From Finegoldia magna ATCC 53516 (lineage in GTDB: Bacteria > Bacillota > Clostridia > Tissierellales > Peptoniphilaceae): a DNA stretch of 64,000 nt. The stretch's first letter is position 1. Each line of letters starts with the position of its first letter. Below the pieces are notes generated by a model. It was given only the letters and a program-made list of their open reading frames with translations, was not told where the DNA came from and made no database searches. The stretch is from assembly GCF_000159695.1 (NCBI RefSeq), contig NZ_CM000955.1, positions 1,838,524-1,902,523 of the forward strand, in the 5' to 3' direction. Shown here piece by piece: positions 46,085 through 54,779 of the stretch. The position numbers were made by a program, and so were the translations under genes.

Positions 46085-46763
46085 TTTGATCTCTTCCGTC
46101 ATTTAAATAGTATCCCGAATATTTTTTTGTCAACAAGAAATCTTCCAAGCCAAGTTTGTTTAATTTTTTTCTGATTCTATTGATATTCACAGCCAATGTA
46201 TTATCATCTATAAAAAAATCATTTTGCCAACACTGATCCATCAATTTTTCTCTTGTTACTATTTCACCTTTTGCTTCGAATAACGACTTTAAAATTAGCA
46301 TTTCTGTTTTTGTGAGGTTAGTTTTATTCTCATTGAATTCCAATCTGAATTCATTCACAAAAAGCATGACATCATTAAACTCCAAAACGCTCTTGATGAT
46401 GTTATTGCCATAATATCGTTTCATAACGGCGTTGATTTTTACCATAAGTACATCAAAATTAAATGGCTTGGTAATATAATCATCAGCACCCATCTGCATT
46501 CCCATTATTATATCCAAATCCTCTGATTTTGAAGATATGAAAATTATTGGAATATCAGTAGTATTTCGTATTTTTTCGCACCAAAAATATCCATTAAAAC
46601 TAGGAAGAATAATGTCCATCAAAATTATATCTGGCTTTATGTTTTTGACATCCTCCATAATATTTATTCCAGAATTTGTGAACACTTCGTATTCCCAATT
46701 TTCTAAATATTTTTTAAGTGAATTTAAAATAATTCTATCGTCTTCTATAATTAAAACCTTCAT
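46077..46763 (-). CDS. BceR-like response regulator (OmpR family)
   Basis: 228 residues from the ATG at 46763, which opens MKVLIIEDDRII; the open frame continues 49 codons further into the IS200 end, but that part is not receiver-like. Phosphoacceptor Asp50 in IILMDIILPSF, KPF in DDYITKPFNFDVL, and a C-terminal winged helix with TLAVNINRIRKKLNKL. No Shine-Dalgarno is visible, and TATAAT lies only 6 bases before the ATG, suggesting a leaderless transcript. It should bind the operator at 45181 and activate bceAB. Confidence 0.9.
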   Translation of the reverse strand: MKVLIIEDDRIILNSLKKYLENWEYEVFTNSGINIMEDVKNIKPDIILMDIILPSFNGYFWCEKIRNTTDIPIIFISSKSEDLDIIMGMQMGADDYITKPFNFDVLMVKINAVMKRYYGNNIIKSVLEFNDVMLFVNEFRLEFNENKTNLTKTEMLILKSLFEAKGEIVTREKLMDQCWQNDFFIDDNTLAVNINRIRKKLNKLGLEDFLLTKKYSGYYLNDGRDQNE

Positions 46764-46820
46764 ACTAAAATTATACATAAACTTGTGAAAAAATGATACG
46801 ATAGCAATTTTCCAATCATG

Positions 46821-46841
46821 ACCACCCGTAAAACGGGTGGT
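46821..46841. repeat. IS200 end hairpin (tnpA-distal)
   Basis: ACCACCCGT-AAA-ACGGGTGGT, perfect 9-bp stem close to the distal boundary. Its sequence resembles the proximal CTACCCGC hairpin, as expected for a shared TnpA target. Confidence 0.75.
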
Positions 46842-46961
46842 TTGTTCAAGGGCTATAAGCCCGAGTGATACCAACCAGCGTCTCAAGGCGCTGGTTTTCA
46901 CTCCGTTCAAACCTAACTGTTTTTGCCACTTTAGCCTATCTCTGAAAGGGATTTTTAATTT

Positions 46962-47417
46962 CTATTTCATAAACGGATCTGTATATTCTTTTACACTCAA
47001 TTTATCAAGTGCTATATCATGTTGCTCTTGTTCTCTTATATATTTTGCTATTGTCTTTTCATTCAATCCCACTGTGCTCACATAATATCCTTCTGCCCAA
47101 AAATGACGATTGCCAAATTTGTATTTTAAATTCGCATGTCTGTCAAACATCATTAGAGCACTTTTCCCTTTTAAATATCCCATAAAACTTGATACTGATA
47201 TTTTGGATGGAATGCTTACTAACATGTGTACATGATCTGGCATCATATGCCCTTCTATTATTTCTACTCCTTTGTATTTACAAAGTAATTTGAATATTTC
47301 TATGAGACTTTCTCTATATTGATAAAATATCACTTTTCGTCTATACTTTGGAGTGAAGACTATGTGATACTTGCACATCCATTTTGTGTGAGACAATGAA
47401 TTAGTTTTATTTGCCAT
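46962..47417 (-). CDS. tnpA: IS200-family Y1 HUH transposase TnpA
   Basis: 151 residues from the ATG at 47417, preceded by AGAGGTGATTTT; 11 further upstream codons are open but not needed. HUH motif DHVHML (His62, His64), nucleophile Tyr126 in AKYIREQ with Gln130 four residues on, and the typical opening HTKWMCKYHIVFTPKYRRKV. Full length and intact, so the element may still be active. It cuts single-stranded DNA at the hairpin-marked ends during replication. Confidence 0.95.
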   Translation of the reverse strand: MANKTNSLSHTKWMCKYHIVFTPKYRRKVIFYQYRESLIEIFKLLCKYKGVEIIEGHMMPDHVHMLVSIPSKISVSSFMGYLKGKSALMMFDRHANLKYKFGNRHFWAEGYYVSTVGLNEKTIAKYIREQEQHDIALDKLSVKEYTDPFMK

Positions 47418-47496
47418 AAAATCACCTCTTATTATTTTAGGTCTGAACAACTCTATTATAATACTTGGTGATTTTTTTGGTATAACCTAAGAACGC

Positions 47497-47515
47497 CTAC
47501 CCGCATAGCGGGTAG
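47497..47515. repeat. IS200 end hairpin (tnpA-proximal)
   Basis: CTACCCGC-ATA-GCGGGTAG, perfect 8-bp stem. Together with GTTCGC/GCGAAC (47527-47540) and TGACT/AGTCA (47546-47557) it forms the structured end recognised by TnpA. Confidence 0.75.
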
Positions 47516-47569
47516 TTTATTGTTTCGTTCGCAAGCGAACTCAACTGACTAAAGTCATCAAATAAAAAA

Positions 47570-47597
47570 ATTAGTGAACTTATAAAAGTCCACTAAT
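47570..47597 (-). terminator. uraA terminator
   Basis: ATTAGTG/CACTAAT arms plus a short inner stem, followed on the minus strand by TTTTTTTATTTGAT. The IS200 boundary comes directly after this tail. Confidence 0.8.
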
Positions 47598-47602
47598 CTT
47601 TA

Positions 47603-48859
47603 CTAGTCGTTCATTATTCCCATTCTATCAAACACATAGAATAATAAGCTCAACACTACTGCAACAACTGATGCTAGAACCATTCCTGATAATGACACTC
47701 CCAAGAAGTTTATTTTCAATCCTGAAAGTCCAGTTACAAATATTACAGATGTTAATATTAAGTTTTTGGATTGTGAGTAATCTACTTTTTGGTCTACTAA
47801 TAATCTGATACCACTTGTACCAATCATTCCGTAAAGTAAGAATGTTACTCCGCCGATTACATTTCCTGGTATTGATGAAATAAGTGCTGATAATGGTCCA
47901 ATAAATGCCATCAAAATTGATATACAAGCAGCTCCTGCTATTACATACACTGAATAAACTTTTGTAATTGCCATTACACCGATATTTTCACCGTAAGTTG
48001 TAGTTGGAACTCCTCCTATAAATCCAGATAATGCAGTTGAAAAGTTGTCTGCAAAAATCGATCTATGAAGACCAGGTTCTTTTAATAAATCTCTTCCTAT
48101 GATATTACTTGTAACTACTTGGTGTGAAATGTGTTCACTTGTTATTACTAATATTACAGGTAGCATTGTGATTATTGATTTTAGGTCAAATATTGGAAGT
48201 TGAAATTTAGGTAATGTAAATAACGATGCTTGCATCACCGGTGTAAAATCAACCATTTTTAATGCTACACTTACAATATAACCTGTTATAATTGCGATTA
48301 ATATCGGTATTGTAGCTAAGAATTTTTTGAACAAAACAGAACCTAAGATTGCTACTGACAATGTAACCAAGAAAACTATAACATCATTTGTAGTTCTCGT
48401 ATCTGTCATGATATTTGCACCGATCTTCCCACCAGAAACAGTTGCTTGCGCAAGTTCAAATCCTATCAAACTTACAACACTTCCCATAGCAGCAGGTGGC
48501 AAAACAACATCAATCCAATCCGTTCCAAATTTATAAATTATGTATGCTAAAATACATCCAATAAGTCCTATTGCAACGAAAGCTCCCTGTGCATAACGAA
48601 ATCCCGATTGTCCAATTATTATAGTTGCTGGTCCTAAGAAGGCAAAACTACTTCCCAAATACGCCGGTGCTTTTCTTTTTGTTATCAAAATAAATAACAG
48701 TGTACCTATACCGTTCATCAATAAAACAATACTAGGATTAATCCCCAAAACTATAGGCACCAATACACTCGCTCCAAACATAGCGAAAGTATGTTGAATA
48801 CTTAGAGGTATTAGCATCTTTGGAGATACTTTTTCGTCTACTCCAATAATTCTTTTCAT
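47603..48859 (-). CDS. uraA: Uracil permease (NAT/NCS2 family)
   Basis: 418 residues, about 14 membrane segments. Starts IGVDEKVSPKMLIPLSIQH like UraA/PyrP and carries the family signature region GGVPTTTYGENIGVMAITKVYS, with the Glu that contacts uracil in VITSEHISHQ. Imports uracil with protons; upp at the other end of the window would convert it to UMP, though the two are not linked. Its promoter is divergent from the perR-like gene. Confidence 0.92.
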   Translation of the reverse strand: MKRIIGVDEKVSPKMLIPLSIQHTFAMFGASVLVPIVLGINPSIVLLMNGIGTLLFILITKRKAPAYLGSSFAFLGPATIIIGQSGFRYAQGAFVAIGLIGCILAYIIYKFGTDWIDVVLPPAAMGSVVSLIGFELAQATVSGGKIGANIMTDTRTTNDVIVFLVTLSVAILGSVLFKKFLATIPILIAIITGYIVSVALKMVDFTPVMQASLFTLPKFQLPIFDLKSIITMLPVILVITSEHISHQVVTSNIIGRDLLKEPGLHRSIFADNFSTALSGFIGGVPTTTYGENIGVMAITKVYSVYVIAGAACISILMAFIGPLSALISSIPGNVIGGVTFLLYGMIGTSGIRLLVDQKVDYSQSKNLILTSVIFVTGLSGLKINFLGVSLSGMVLASVVAVVLSLLFYVFDRMGIMND

Positions 48860-48900
48860 AAAACACTCCTTTGATTTTTTATCCTATATATTCTACATTG

Positions 48901-48953
48901 AAGTCAAATATATTTCAAGTGGTTTGACTTGTATATCTTCTAGCTGGTATAAT
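48901..48953. promoter_or_regulatory. Divergent promoters of uraA and the PerR-like gene
   Basis: Plus strand: TTGACT (48924-48929), 18-base spacer, TATAAT (48948-48953). Minus strand: TTGACT (48902-48907) with TAGAAT/GATAAA further on. The two -35 boxes form an 8-bp inverted repeat AAGTCAAA..TTTGACTT separated by 14 bases, so polymerases would bind side by side and probably compete. Confidence 0.65.
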
Positions 48954-48981
48954 AAAAAGCGTTATTTGAAAGGAAATTATT

Positions 48982-49404
48982 ATGGAAAACAACGGAAATT
49001 ATTTAAGAACAAAATTACTAGACAATGGTATTAAACCTACATATCAAAGAATTGTAATTTTAGATTATTTGGAAAATCATCATATTCATCCAACTGTAGA
49101 TGATATTTACAGAAATTTAGCTCCTAAATTGACTACATTATCTAGAACAACTATCTATAATACGGTTAAAGTCTTCGCAAAAGCTGGTATTGTATCTGAA
49201 CTTAACATCGATAATTCAGAGCTAAGATACGACATAACGACAGAAACTCACGGACATTTTAAATGTGATAAATGTGGCAAGATTTACAATTTTAATATGG
49301 ATAATAATGTGGAAAGCTCTGATTTAAAAGGATTCAAAATCAATTCAACAAATATTTTGGTTAACGGAATATGCAAGGAATGTTTGGATAAAGAAAATGA
49401 ATAG
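48982..49404 (+). CDS. perR: Fur-family regulator, PerR-like
   Basis: 140 residues. Winged helix with HPTVDDIYRNLAPKLTTLSRTTIYNT, then HGHFKCDKCGKIYNF and GICKECLDKENE, whose two CxxC pairs bind structural zinc. Regulatory-site residues equivalent to PerR His37, Asp85, His91 and His93 are present. The position of PerR Asp104 is Asn here (KIYNFN), so peroxide sensing could be altered and the PerR name is provisional. It overlaps the AraC-type gene by 8 bases. Confidence 0.8.
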   Translation: MENNGNYLRTKLLDNGIKPTYQRIVILDYLENHHIHPTVDDIYRNLAPKLTTLSRTTIYNTVKVFAKAGIVSELNIDNSELRYDITTETHGHFKCDKCGKIYNFNMDNNVESSDLKGFKINSTNILVNGICKECLDKENE

Positions 49405-50242
49405 TGAGTTTTACAAGATTGAACCTAGAGATGATTTGTACATAAAGTTATTGTTTATTTCTAAAACCGAACTTAAAATGAAGGAAGAAATAAAACGAGG
49501 GATTCTCCCATTCTATCAAATGTACTATTGTCTTAAAGGAAATGGAACTTTTATTGTAAATGACAAAAAGATAGAAATTCTACCTTTTGATGTATTAATC
49601 GTAAATCAAGGCTCCAGAATAACAGAAATTTCTAAATCTGAAAGTTTTGAGTTCTATAGACTGGCTATTTCTGAAGTATCATTTGATACAGAACAAAAAG
49701 ATAAGGCAGTGCTTAGTATCAAACACAATCACATCAACGACCGTGATATGGTAATTTTGTACTATATCAACAAAATTTTGGAAGAAGCCAAGTATAAGAG
49801 ATTTAGATACCAAAGAGTGTGCTCTTGTTTGATAAGTATTTTGATTACAGAAATTCAAAGACGTGGCGATTTGAAATTCACAATGGATGATCCTGCACAA
49901 GATTCATTTACTAAACATGTCGAAGATTATATTTATGAAAATTTCAACCAAGAAATCACACTAGATTCTATTTCAGAAAAATTTATGGTCTCTAAGTCAC
50001 ATTTAATCCACGAATTCAAAAATCATTATGGTAAAACTCCAATGCAATTTTTGCTAAACAGAAGAATGGAATCTGCGATGTTGCTATTAAAAACATCAAA
50101 CAAGCCAATCAATGATATAGCAAAACTCTGTGGATTCAATTCACAATCTTATTTTGATCAGGCATTTCGTAGAGTAGTAAAAGTTACCCCAAACGATTAT
50201 AGAAACAAATACAAAACGAAAATAAAAAAAATCAAAAAATAG
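49397..50242 (+). CDS. AraC-family transcriptional regulator
   Basis: 281 residues. N-terminal cupin-like sensor (YYCLKGNGTFIVNDKKIEILPFD), C-terminal pair of helix-turn-helix motifs (ITLDSISEKFMVSKSHLIHEFKNHYG and INDIAKLCGFNSQSYFDQAFRR) ending in VTPNDYRNK. The ligand cannot be told from sequence. Co-transcribed with the PerR-like gene. Confidence 0.88.
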   Translation: MNSEFYKIEPRDDLYIKLLFISKTELKMKEEIKRGILPFYQMYYCLKGNGTFIVNDKKIEILPFDVLIVNQGSRITEISKSESFEFYRLAISEVSFDTEQKDKAVLSIKHNHINDRDMVILYYINKILEEAKYKRFRYQRVCSCLISILITEIQRRGDLKFTMDDPAQDSFTKHVEDYIYENFNQEITLDSISEKFMVSKSHLIHEFKNHYGKTPMQFLLNRRMESAMLLLKTSNKPINDIAKLCGFNSQSYFDQAFRRVVKVTPNDYRNKYKTKIKKIKK

Positions 50243-50281
50243 ACTTTGTTTAACATCAACATGTTACAAACAAAGTCTATT
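50239..50281. terminator. Bidirectional terminator between the AraC-type gene and yaaA
   Basis: Long hairpin with AATAGACTTTGTTT and AAACAAAGTCTATT arms, flanked by T-runs in both directions; it separates converging genes. Confidence 0.88.
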
Positions 50282-50286
50282 TTTAC

Positions 50287-51021
50287 TTAATCGGACTCTT
50301 TTGTTTTCACAAAAACAAGCTTATTTATATCACTGTAATCTTCAGAATAATTATATCCATCACAAGAAAATTTCTTCAATTGTTCAATATCTTCAACATT
50401 ATTTCTTGCCATATAATTTACCATTCTACCTCTAAGAATCTTGGAAGGAGTTGCTTTTGTCTTTAACTTAATTTCTCCATCTACCAATACTTCTTCTTTG
50501 AAATCAATCTTAACAGGTGTTTTATCTAAGTATTTGTAAATATTTTGTCCATACTCTTTTGATGCCAAATCGATTATATCTTCACCTTTAAAGTGATTTC
50601 TTATTTCATCTTCCCAAAATTCATACAGATTTATTAATTTATCTTCGAAATCCAATCTATATTTTGATATTTCATCTAACGGTCGAAGTATTCCGTAAAG
50701 TCCTGATAATATTCTAAGATGTTCTTCCAGATATTCAAGCTGTTTTTCATCCAATGAGTCAACATCCATGTACTGATATTGAATTCCATCAAAGCTTAAT
50801 ATCGCACAACCTTTTGGTGCTGAATCAAAATTTTCATATAGCTTGTAACTTTCGTTTGCTATTTTGTCAGAACATTTCCAGACTGATTTTAATTCTTCAA
50901 TGGATTTTTCTTTCATTATTGAAACTAGCGCATTTTTCTTATTTTCAAATAAACAATCAATATTCTCTTTTTTTAATTTTCTAATCTTAAATGTTTTCGC
51001 TGGTGAAATTATAATTTTCAT
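50287..51021 (-). CDS. yaaA: YaaA-family peroxide stress protein
   Basis: 244 residues. Family landmarks: MKIIISPAKT at the start, AILSFDGIQYQYMD, RILSGLYGILRPLD and the basic segment KILRGRMVNYMA. In E. coli YaaA lowers free iron and protects DNA from peroxide. Single gene here, in a window rich in peroxide and iron genes. Confidence 0.9.
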   Translation of the reverse strand: MKIIISPAKTFKIRKLKKENIDCLFENKKNALVSIMKEKSIEELKSVWKCSDKIANESYKLYENFDSAPKGCAILSFDGIQYQYMDVDSLDEKQLEYLEEHLRILSGLYGILRPLDEISKYRLDFEDKLINLYEFWEDEIRNHFKGEDIIDLASKEYGQNIYKYLDKTPVKIDFKEEVLVDGEIKLKTKATPSKILRGRMVNYMARNNVEDIEQLKKFSCDGYNYSEDYSDINKLVFVKTKESD

Positions 51022-51099
51022 TATCCGTTCCTGTTCATTTTTTCAAATCACTCATGATAAAATCGCTCGTAAGAAATTTTCATCTACTCAATCAAATCT

Positions 51100-52749
51100 T
51101 TACGAATTTCTTTTTGTCTTTATCTCAATAGTCTTATCAGCGATATTCAACGCAGATTTCCTGTGGGACACTATTAACATAGATTTGTTTTCTTCTTTCA
51201 AAATCGCATTTAAAATAATGCCCTCATTCAACGCATCTAAATTACTAGTTGGCTCATCTAAGATATATAATGGCGCATCGTGTAGAAAAACCCTCGCTAG
51301 ACCAATTCTCTGCTTTTCACCACTGGACAATTTTTCTCCGAGTTCTCCGACATTTGTCTCATATCCATCTTTAAGCGAGCAAATAAAATCATGAATCGAT
51401 GCTTTCTTGCAAGCCTCTATCACCTCATTCAAGCTCGCATCTTTTTTTGCTATCTTAATATTTTCTAGTATGCTACCTTGAAAAAGATACGTCTCTTGGG
51501 TCATATAATTTTCTATGTCACGCAAATCTTTTGTGTTGACTTGTTTGATGTTTCTGTCCGATATTTTAATCTCGCCTTTGTCGACATCCCAAAACCTCAT
51601 TATAAGTTTCAAAAGAGTCGATTTTCCAGAGCCGCTTTTTCCAAAAATCGCTAATTTTTCGCCATTTTCTAAACTGAGGTTGAAATCATTCAAAATAATC
51701 TCATCATTATAGCTAAAAGTTATGTCCTCAATTTTCAAATCACTAAAATACGTTTTATTTTGGTCGTAAACTTCGAGAACTTGAGGTTTTTCTTCAAGTA
51801 TGTTTAGCACTCTATCTCCACTGGCAAAAGTGCTTCTAAGATTTGCCGACAAACTTGAAAGAGCTATCACCGGCCCAAAACTGGACATAAAAAGAACTGT
51901 GACTACAATTAATTTATTTATATCGAAGATAGCTACCATTTCGTTTTTCATAATTACAAACATAATAAGACCAAGAAGTGCAACAATCGATGTTGTAAAA
52001 CCCCTATTTTGTGCTTCAAAAACTTTTATACGTTCTTGTTTTCTATTGAGTTTCACAGTGGTTTCATCAATGTAGTCGAGTCTTTTTTCTCCATAAGAGT
52101 ATTGTATTACTTCCTTCATTCCTCTCAAAGAATCCAAAAGATATGAATTTAAATCTGCAAATTCATTTCTCAATTCCAACCCTTCCTTCTTGCCACTTTT
52201 TGAAGAAAAAATAGGTAGAAATAGCCCAACAATTAAATATGAAATCATCGCAAAAATTGCAGCTTTAACACTGTATGCGAATAAAATCGAAACAACTATA
52301 GCGCTTGTGATAAAAGCGATAAAAATTGGCGATATAGTGTGTGCATAAAAAACTTCAAGAAGTTCTATGTCGCTTGTAATAAGAGAAATAAGATTTCCCT
52401 TTTCTTTTCCTTCTAGCTTTGCTGGTGCAAGTCTCCTAAGCGCTCTAAAAACTTTATTTCTTATTATAGCTAGTAGCTTAAACGCGATAAAGTGGTTGCA
52501 CAACTGCTCTACATATCTCAAAAATCCTCGTGAAATCGCCAGCACTAACAACAATATGAAGCTCATATTCAAATTAATTTGATCTGCTCTTGATACAATA
52601 TTCGCTATTACATAAGAAGAATATGCAGGGATAAAAATTGCTGCCAAATTCCCAATAACTCCTGCTATTATTGCCAGAAACATAAACCCTATTAGCGGTT
52701 TTACAAGAGTTATCAATTTCATCATAATATTAAATCCACTTCTTCTCAT
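51100..52749 (-). CDS. CydC-like ABC exporter subunit
   Basis: 549 residues. Six membrane helices of the type I exporter fold (1-310), then ATPase with Walker A GKSGSGKSTLLK, signature LSSGEKQRIGLARV, Walker B LYILDEPTSNLD. With its neighbour it forms a heterodimer of CydDC layout; CydDC exports cysteine or glutathione, and the assignment to that subfamily is by architecture only. It follows the partner gene by one base, with AGGAGAAATATA as its ribosome site. No cytochrome bd genes are in the window. Confidence 0.78.
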   Translation of the reverse strand: MRRSGFNIMMKLITLVKPLIGFMFLAIIAGVIGNLAAIFIPAYSSYVIANIVSRADQINLNMSFILLLVLAISRGFLRYVEQLCNHFIAFKLLAIIRNKVFRALRRLAPAKLEGKEKGNLISLITSDIELLEVFYAHTISPIFIAFITSAIVVSILFAYSVKAAIFAMISYLIVGLFLPIFSSKSGKKEGLELRNEFADLNSYLLDSLRGMKEVIQYSYGEKRLDYIDETTVKLNRKQERIKVFEAQNRGFTTSIVALLGLIMFVIMKNEMVAIFDINKLIVVTVLFMSSFGPVIALSSLSANLRSTFASGDRVLNILEEKPQVLEVYDQNKTYFSDLKIEDITFSYNDEIILNDFNLSLENGEKLAIFGKSGSGKSTLLKLIMRFWDVDKGEIKISDRNIKQVNTKDLRDIENYMTQETYLFQGSILENIKIAKKDASLNEVIEACKKASIHDFICSLKDGYETNVGELGEKLSSGEKQRIGLARVFLHDAPLYILDEPTSNLDALNEGIILNAILKEENKSMLIVSHRKSALNIADKTIEIKTKRNS

Positions 52750-52750
52750 A

Positions 52751-54478
52751 TTATATTTCTCCTAGATTTTCTAATTTATATTGCTCTGTGAACATCTTTT
52801 TATACAAACCATCATTCGAGATTAATTGCTTATGGCAACCTTGCTCTATAATATTTCCGTTTTTTAAAACGTAAATTTTTTCTGATGAAGTAACATTTGC
52901 AAGTCTGTGAGAAATCAACACAACAATTTTGTCTTTTGCAATTTCATTTATGAGATTCATTATTATTTCTTCGCTTTCCAAATCTATGTTAGATGTCGCC
53001 TCATCAAAAATATATACTTTGCTATCTTTTAGTATGGCTCTCGCAATTGCCAATCTCTGTCTTTGTCCACCTGATAGATTTGAGCCCGCTTCGTTAATTT
53101 TTGTGTCCAATGAATTTTCAGATTCGAAAAAATCATAGAGATTTACTTTTTTCAGTATAGTATACATATCATCATCTGATACATCTACATTTCCCATAGA
53201 AAGATTATCTCTTAAACTGCCTTTGAAAATATAACTGTTAGCCGAAACTATCGTCACATTTTTCATCAAATCAGATTCTTTAATGTCGAAAAGCTCGGTA
53301 TTTTCATACGTTATCTTTCCGGAAACTCTTTTGTTTATACCGAGAAGAAGAGATGCAACAGTTGATTTTCCCGAACCAGATTCTCCAACAAAAGAAGTAA
53401 TAGAATTGGAACTTATACAAAAAGACAAATTGTTTATTATGTTTCTAATTCCGTCGTATGAAAAATCCACATTTTCAAATTTAATAGAAGATAGTTCTCT
53501 CGGAAATTCACTATCTCCTCTTTCTTCAATATGAGAATCAAGTATTTTAAATATTTTATCGCTCGCTGCCATACCATTCATTGATACGTGAAAAAACGAA
53601 CCGAGTTGCCTTAGTGGAATGAAGAAATCCGCTGCAAGTAATATCACAATAATCGCAGATTTTAGTGAAATTTGACCATTTACAAGTTGAACTATTGATA
53701 TGATAGAACCAATCGCAGCTCCTCCAAATGCGATTACATCCATCACGGTAATGGAATTTAACTGCATACTCAAAACTTTCATCGTTATCCTTCTGAAATC
53801 TTCAGCTTCCCTGTCCATTTTTTTCTCGTAGTCGTAATCTCTTTGATATATCTTCAATGTAGTAAGACCAGCTACATTGTCGAGAAATGTCTGTCCTAAA
53901 TTTGCGTAATTTCCCCAGTATTTTCCCAAAAGTTTTTTTGCAAATTTCATAATTGCTACTATGGATAATGGAATCAAAGGAACTGCTATTATCATCACCA
54001 AAGCTGCTTTTGGAGAAAAAAACATAAGTACCGCAAATAGAGTAACTGGTGCAAGAATGCTATATCCAAACTGAGGTAAAAATCCACCGAAATACATTTC
54101 AAGTTGTTCTATTCCATCGACTGCAAGTTGCAATAATTCTGACGTGTTTACGAATTTGTTATATGATGTACCAAAGCTAAGTAATTTTTCGTATAATTTA
54201 TGTCTCAACTCTTTTTTCACTATAACAGATGCTTTCTGCGATAGAATATGACTATTATAACTTGTAAAATACCTTACAATTATTGTCAAAATCATAATAA
54301 CCAAAGAAATGTAAAATGAGTCTCCAATTTCTTTTTTTTCATAAATATTTTGAATAACGCCTGAAATCGTTATTACAAAAATAATATTAAAAACAAGCCC
54401 AATCCAGTTTAATAAAACAGTGTACAAAACATATTTTGTTGAATCTTTCATCATAGCAATAAGTCTTTTATTTATCAT
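52751..54478 (-). CDS. CydD-like ABC exporter subunit
   Basis: 575 residues. Six-helix membrane domain, then ATPase with Walker A GESGSGKSTVAS, signature NLSGGQRQRLAIARAI, Walker B VYIFDEATSNID and H-loop LISHRLANV. Both heterodimer ATPases keep canonical Walker B motifs, but the catalytic Glu is followed by A here and by P in the partner, as in CydD/CydC pairs. It overlaps the YgbA-family gene by 11 bases. Confidence 0.78.
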   Translation of the reverse strand: MINKRLIAMMKDSTKYVLYTVLLNWIGLVFNIIFVITISGVIQNIYEKKEIGDSFYISLVIMILTIIVRYFTSYNSHILSQKASVIVKKELRHKLYEKLLSFGTSYNKFVNTSELLQLAVDGIEQLEMYFGGFLPQFGYSILAPVTLFAVLMFFSPKAALVMIIAVPLIPLSIVAIMKFAKKLLGKYWGNYANLGQTFLDNVAGLTTLKIYQRDYDYEKKMDREAEDFRRITMKVLSMQLNSITVMDVIAFGGAAIGSIISIVQLVNGQISLKSAIIVILLAADFFIPLRQLGSFFHVSMNGMAASDKIFKILDSHIEERGDSEFPRELSSIKFENVDFSYDGIRNIINNLSFCISSNSITSFVGESGSGKSTVASLLLGINKRVSGKITYENTELFDIKESDLMKNVTIVSANSYIFKGSLRDNLSMGNVDVSDDDMYTILKKVNLYDFFESENSLDTKINEAGSNLSGGQRQRLAIARAILKDSKVYIFDEATSNIDLESEEIIMNLINEIAKDKIVVLISHRLANVTSSEKIYVLKNGNIIEQGCHKQLISNDGLYKKMFTEQYKLENLGEI

Positions 54479-54779
54479 TTAAATTCCTCCAAAAGTGATT
54501 AAATGTATGTCTGAGAAGTGCTAATGGTCTGTAAAAAATCAACCTCGGCCCTGAATATTTCATAACTCTCTTGATATCTTCTCTTCTGTTTTTGCTGAAA
54601 CATCTAATTGAACATGATGAACAAAAATTTCTTTTATCTTTATTCTGACAATTTTCCAATCTATTGTGAGAATACAGCCTTAGGCTTTCCATCGAATCTT
54701 TCTCACTGTTATGGTATTTTATGTAAATATCAAACATCATATCCAATAATTGTTTCTTATAATCTGTCGTAATTTTCAT
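54468..54779 (-). CDS. YgbA-family protein (nitrous oxide-stimulated promoter family)
   Basis: 103 residues from the ATG at 54779, preceded by AAAGGGACTG; a longer TTG start is rejected. A conserved cysteine set occurs in NRLENCQNKDKRNFCSSCSIRCF, followed by REDIKRVMKYSGPRLIFYRPLALLRHTF, which matches the YgbA_NO family. In E. coli ygbA is induced by nitric oxide through NsrR; function unknown, with a metal or cluster site likely. It is translationally coupled to the CydDC-like exporter. Confidence 0.82.
   Translation of the reverse strand: MKITTDYKKQLLDMMFDIYIKYHNSEKDSMESLRLYSHNRLENCQNKDKRNFCSSCSIRCFSKNRREDIKRVMKYSGPRLIFYRPLALLRHTFNHFWRNLNDK

Larger units (their letters stand above)
46815..47557 (-). 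mobile_element. IS200-type insertion sequence
   Basis: About 740 bp with one tnpA-like gene and no tnpB, the IS200 layout. No terminal inverted repeats or target duplication; instead, subterminal hairpins sit at both ends. tnpA-distal end: 46821-46841, 46850-46862, 46873-46896. tnpA-proximal end: 47497-47515, 47527-47540, 47546-47557. Ends are placed by a shared TGAT on the minus strand (TTTGAT before the left hairpin, CATGAT at the right), so they may be off by several bases. It sits between the uraA terminator and the bceR-like gene. Confidence 0.8.

Noticed and set aside
46764..46910. N-terminal extension of the BceR-like regulator
   Set aside because: These 49 codons run into the IS200 end and hairpin and do not resemble a receiver domain; the family start MKVLIIEDD lies at 46763.
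46821..47557. CRISPR-like or regulatory repeats from the cluster of short palindromes
   Set aside because: The palindromes differ in sequence and flank a tnpA gene, which is the known end structure of IS200 elements.
51100..54478. Cytochrome bd operon
   Set aside because: The ABC pair has CydDC-like layout, but no cydA or cydB lies nearby, so only the exporter is supported.
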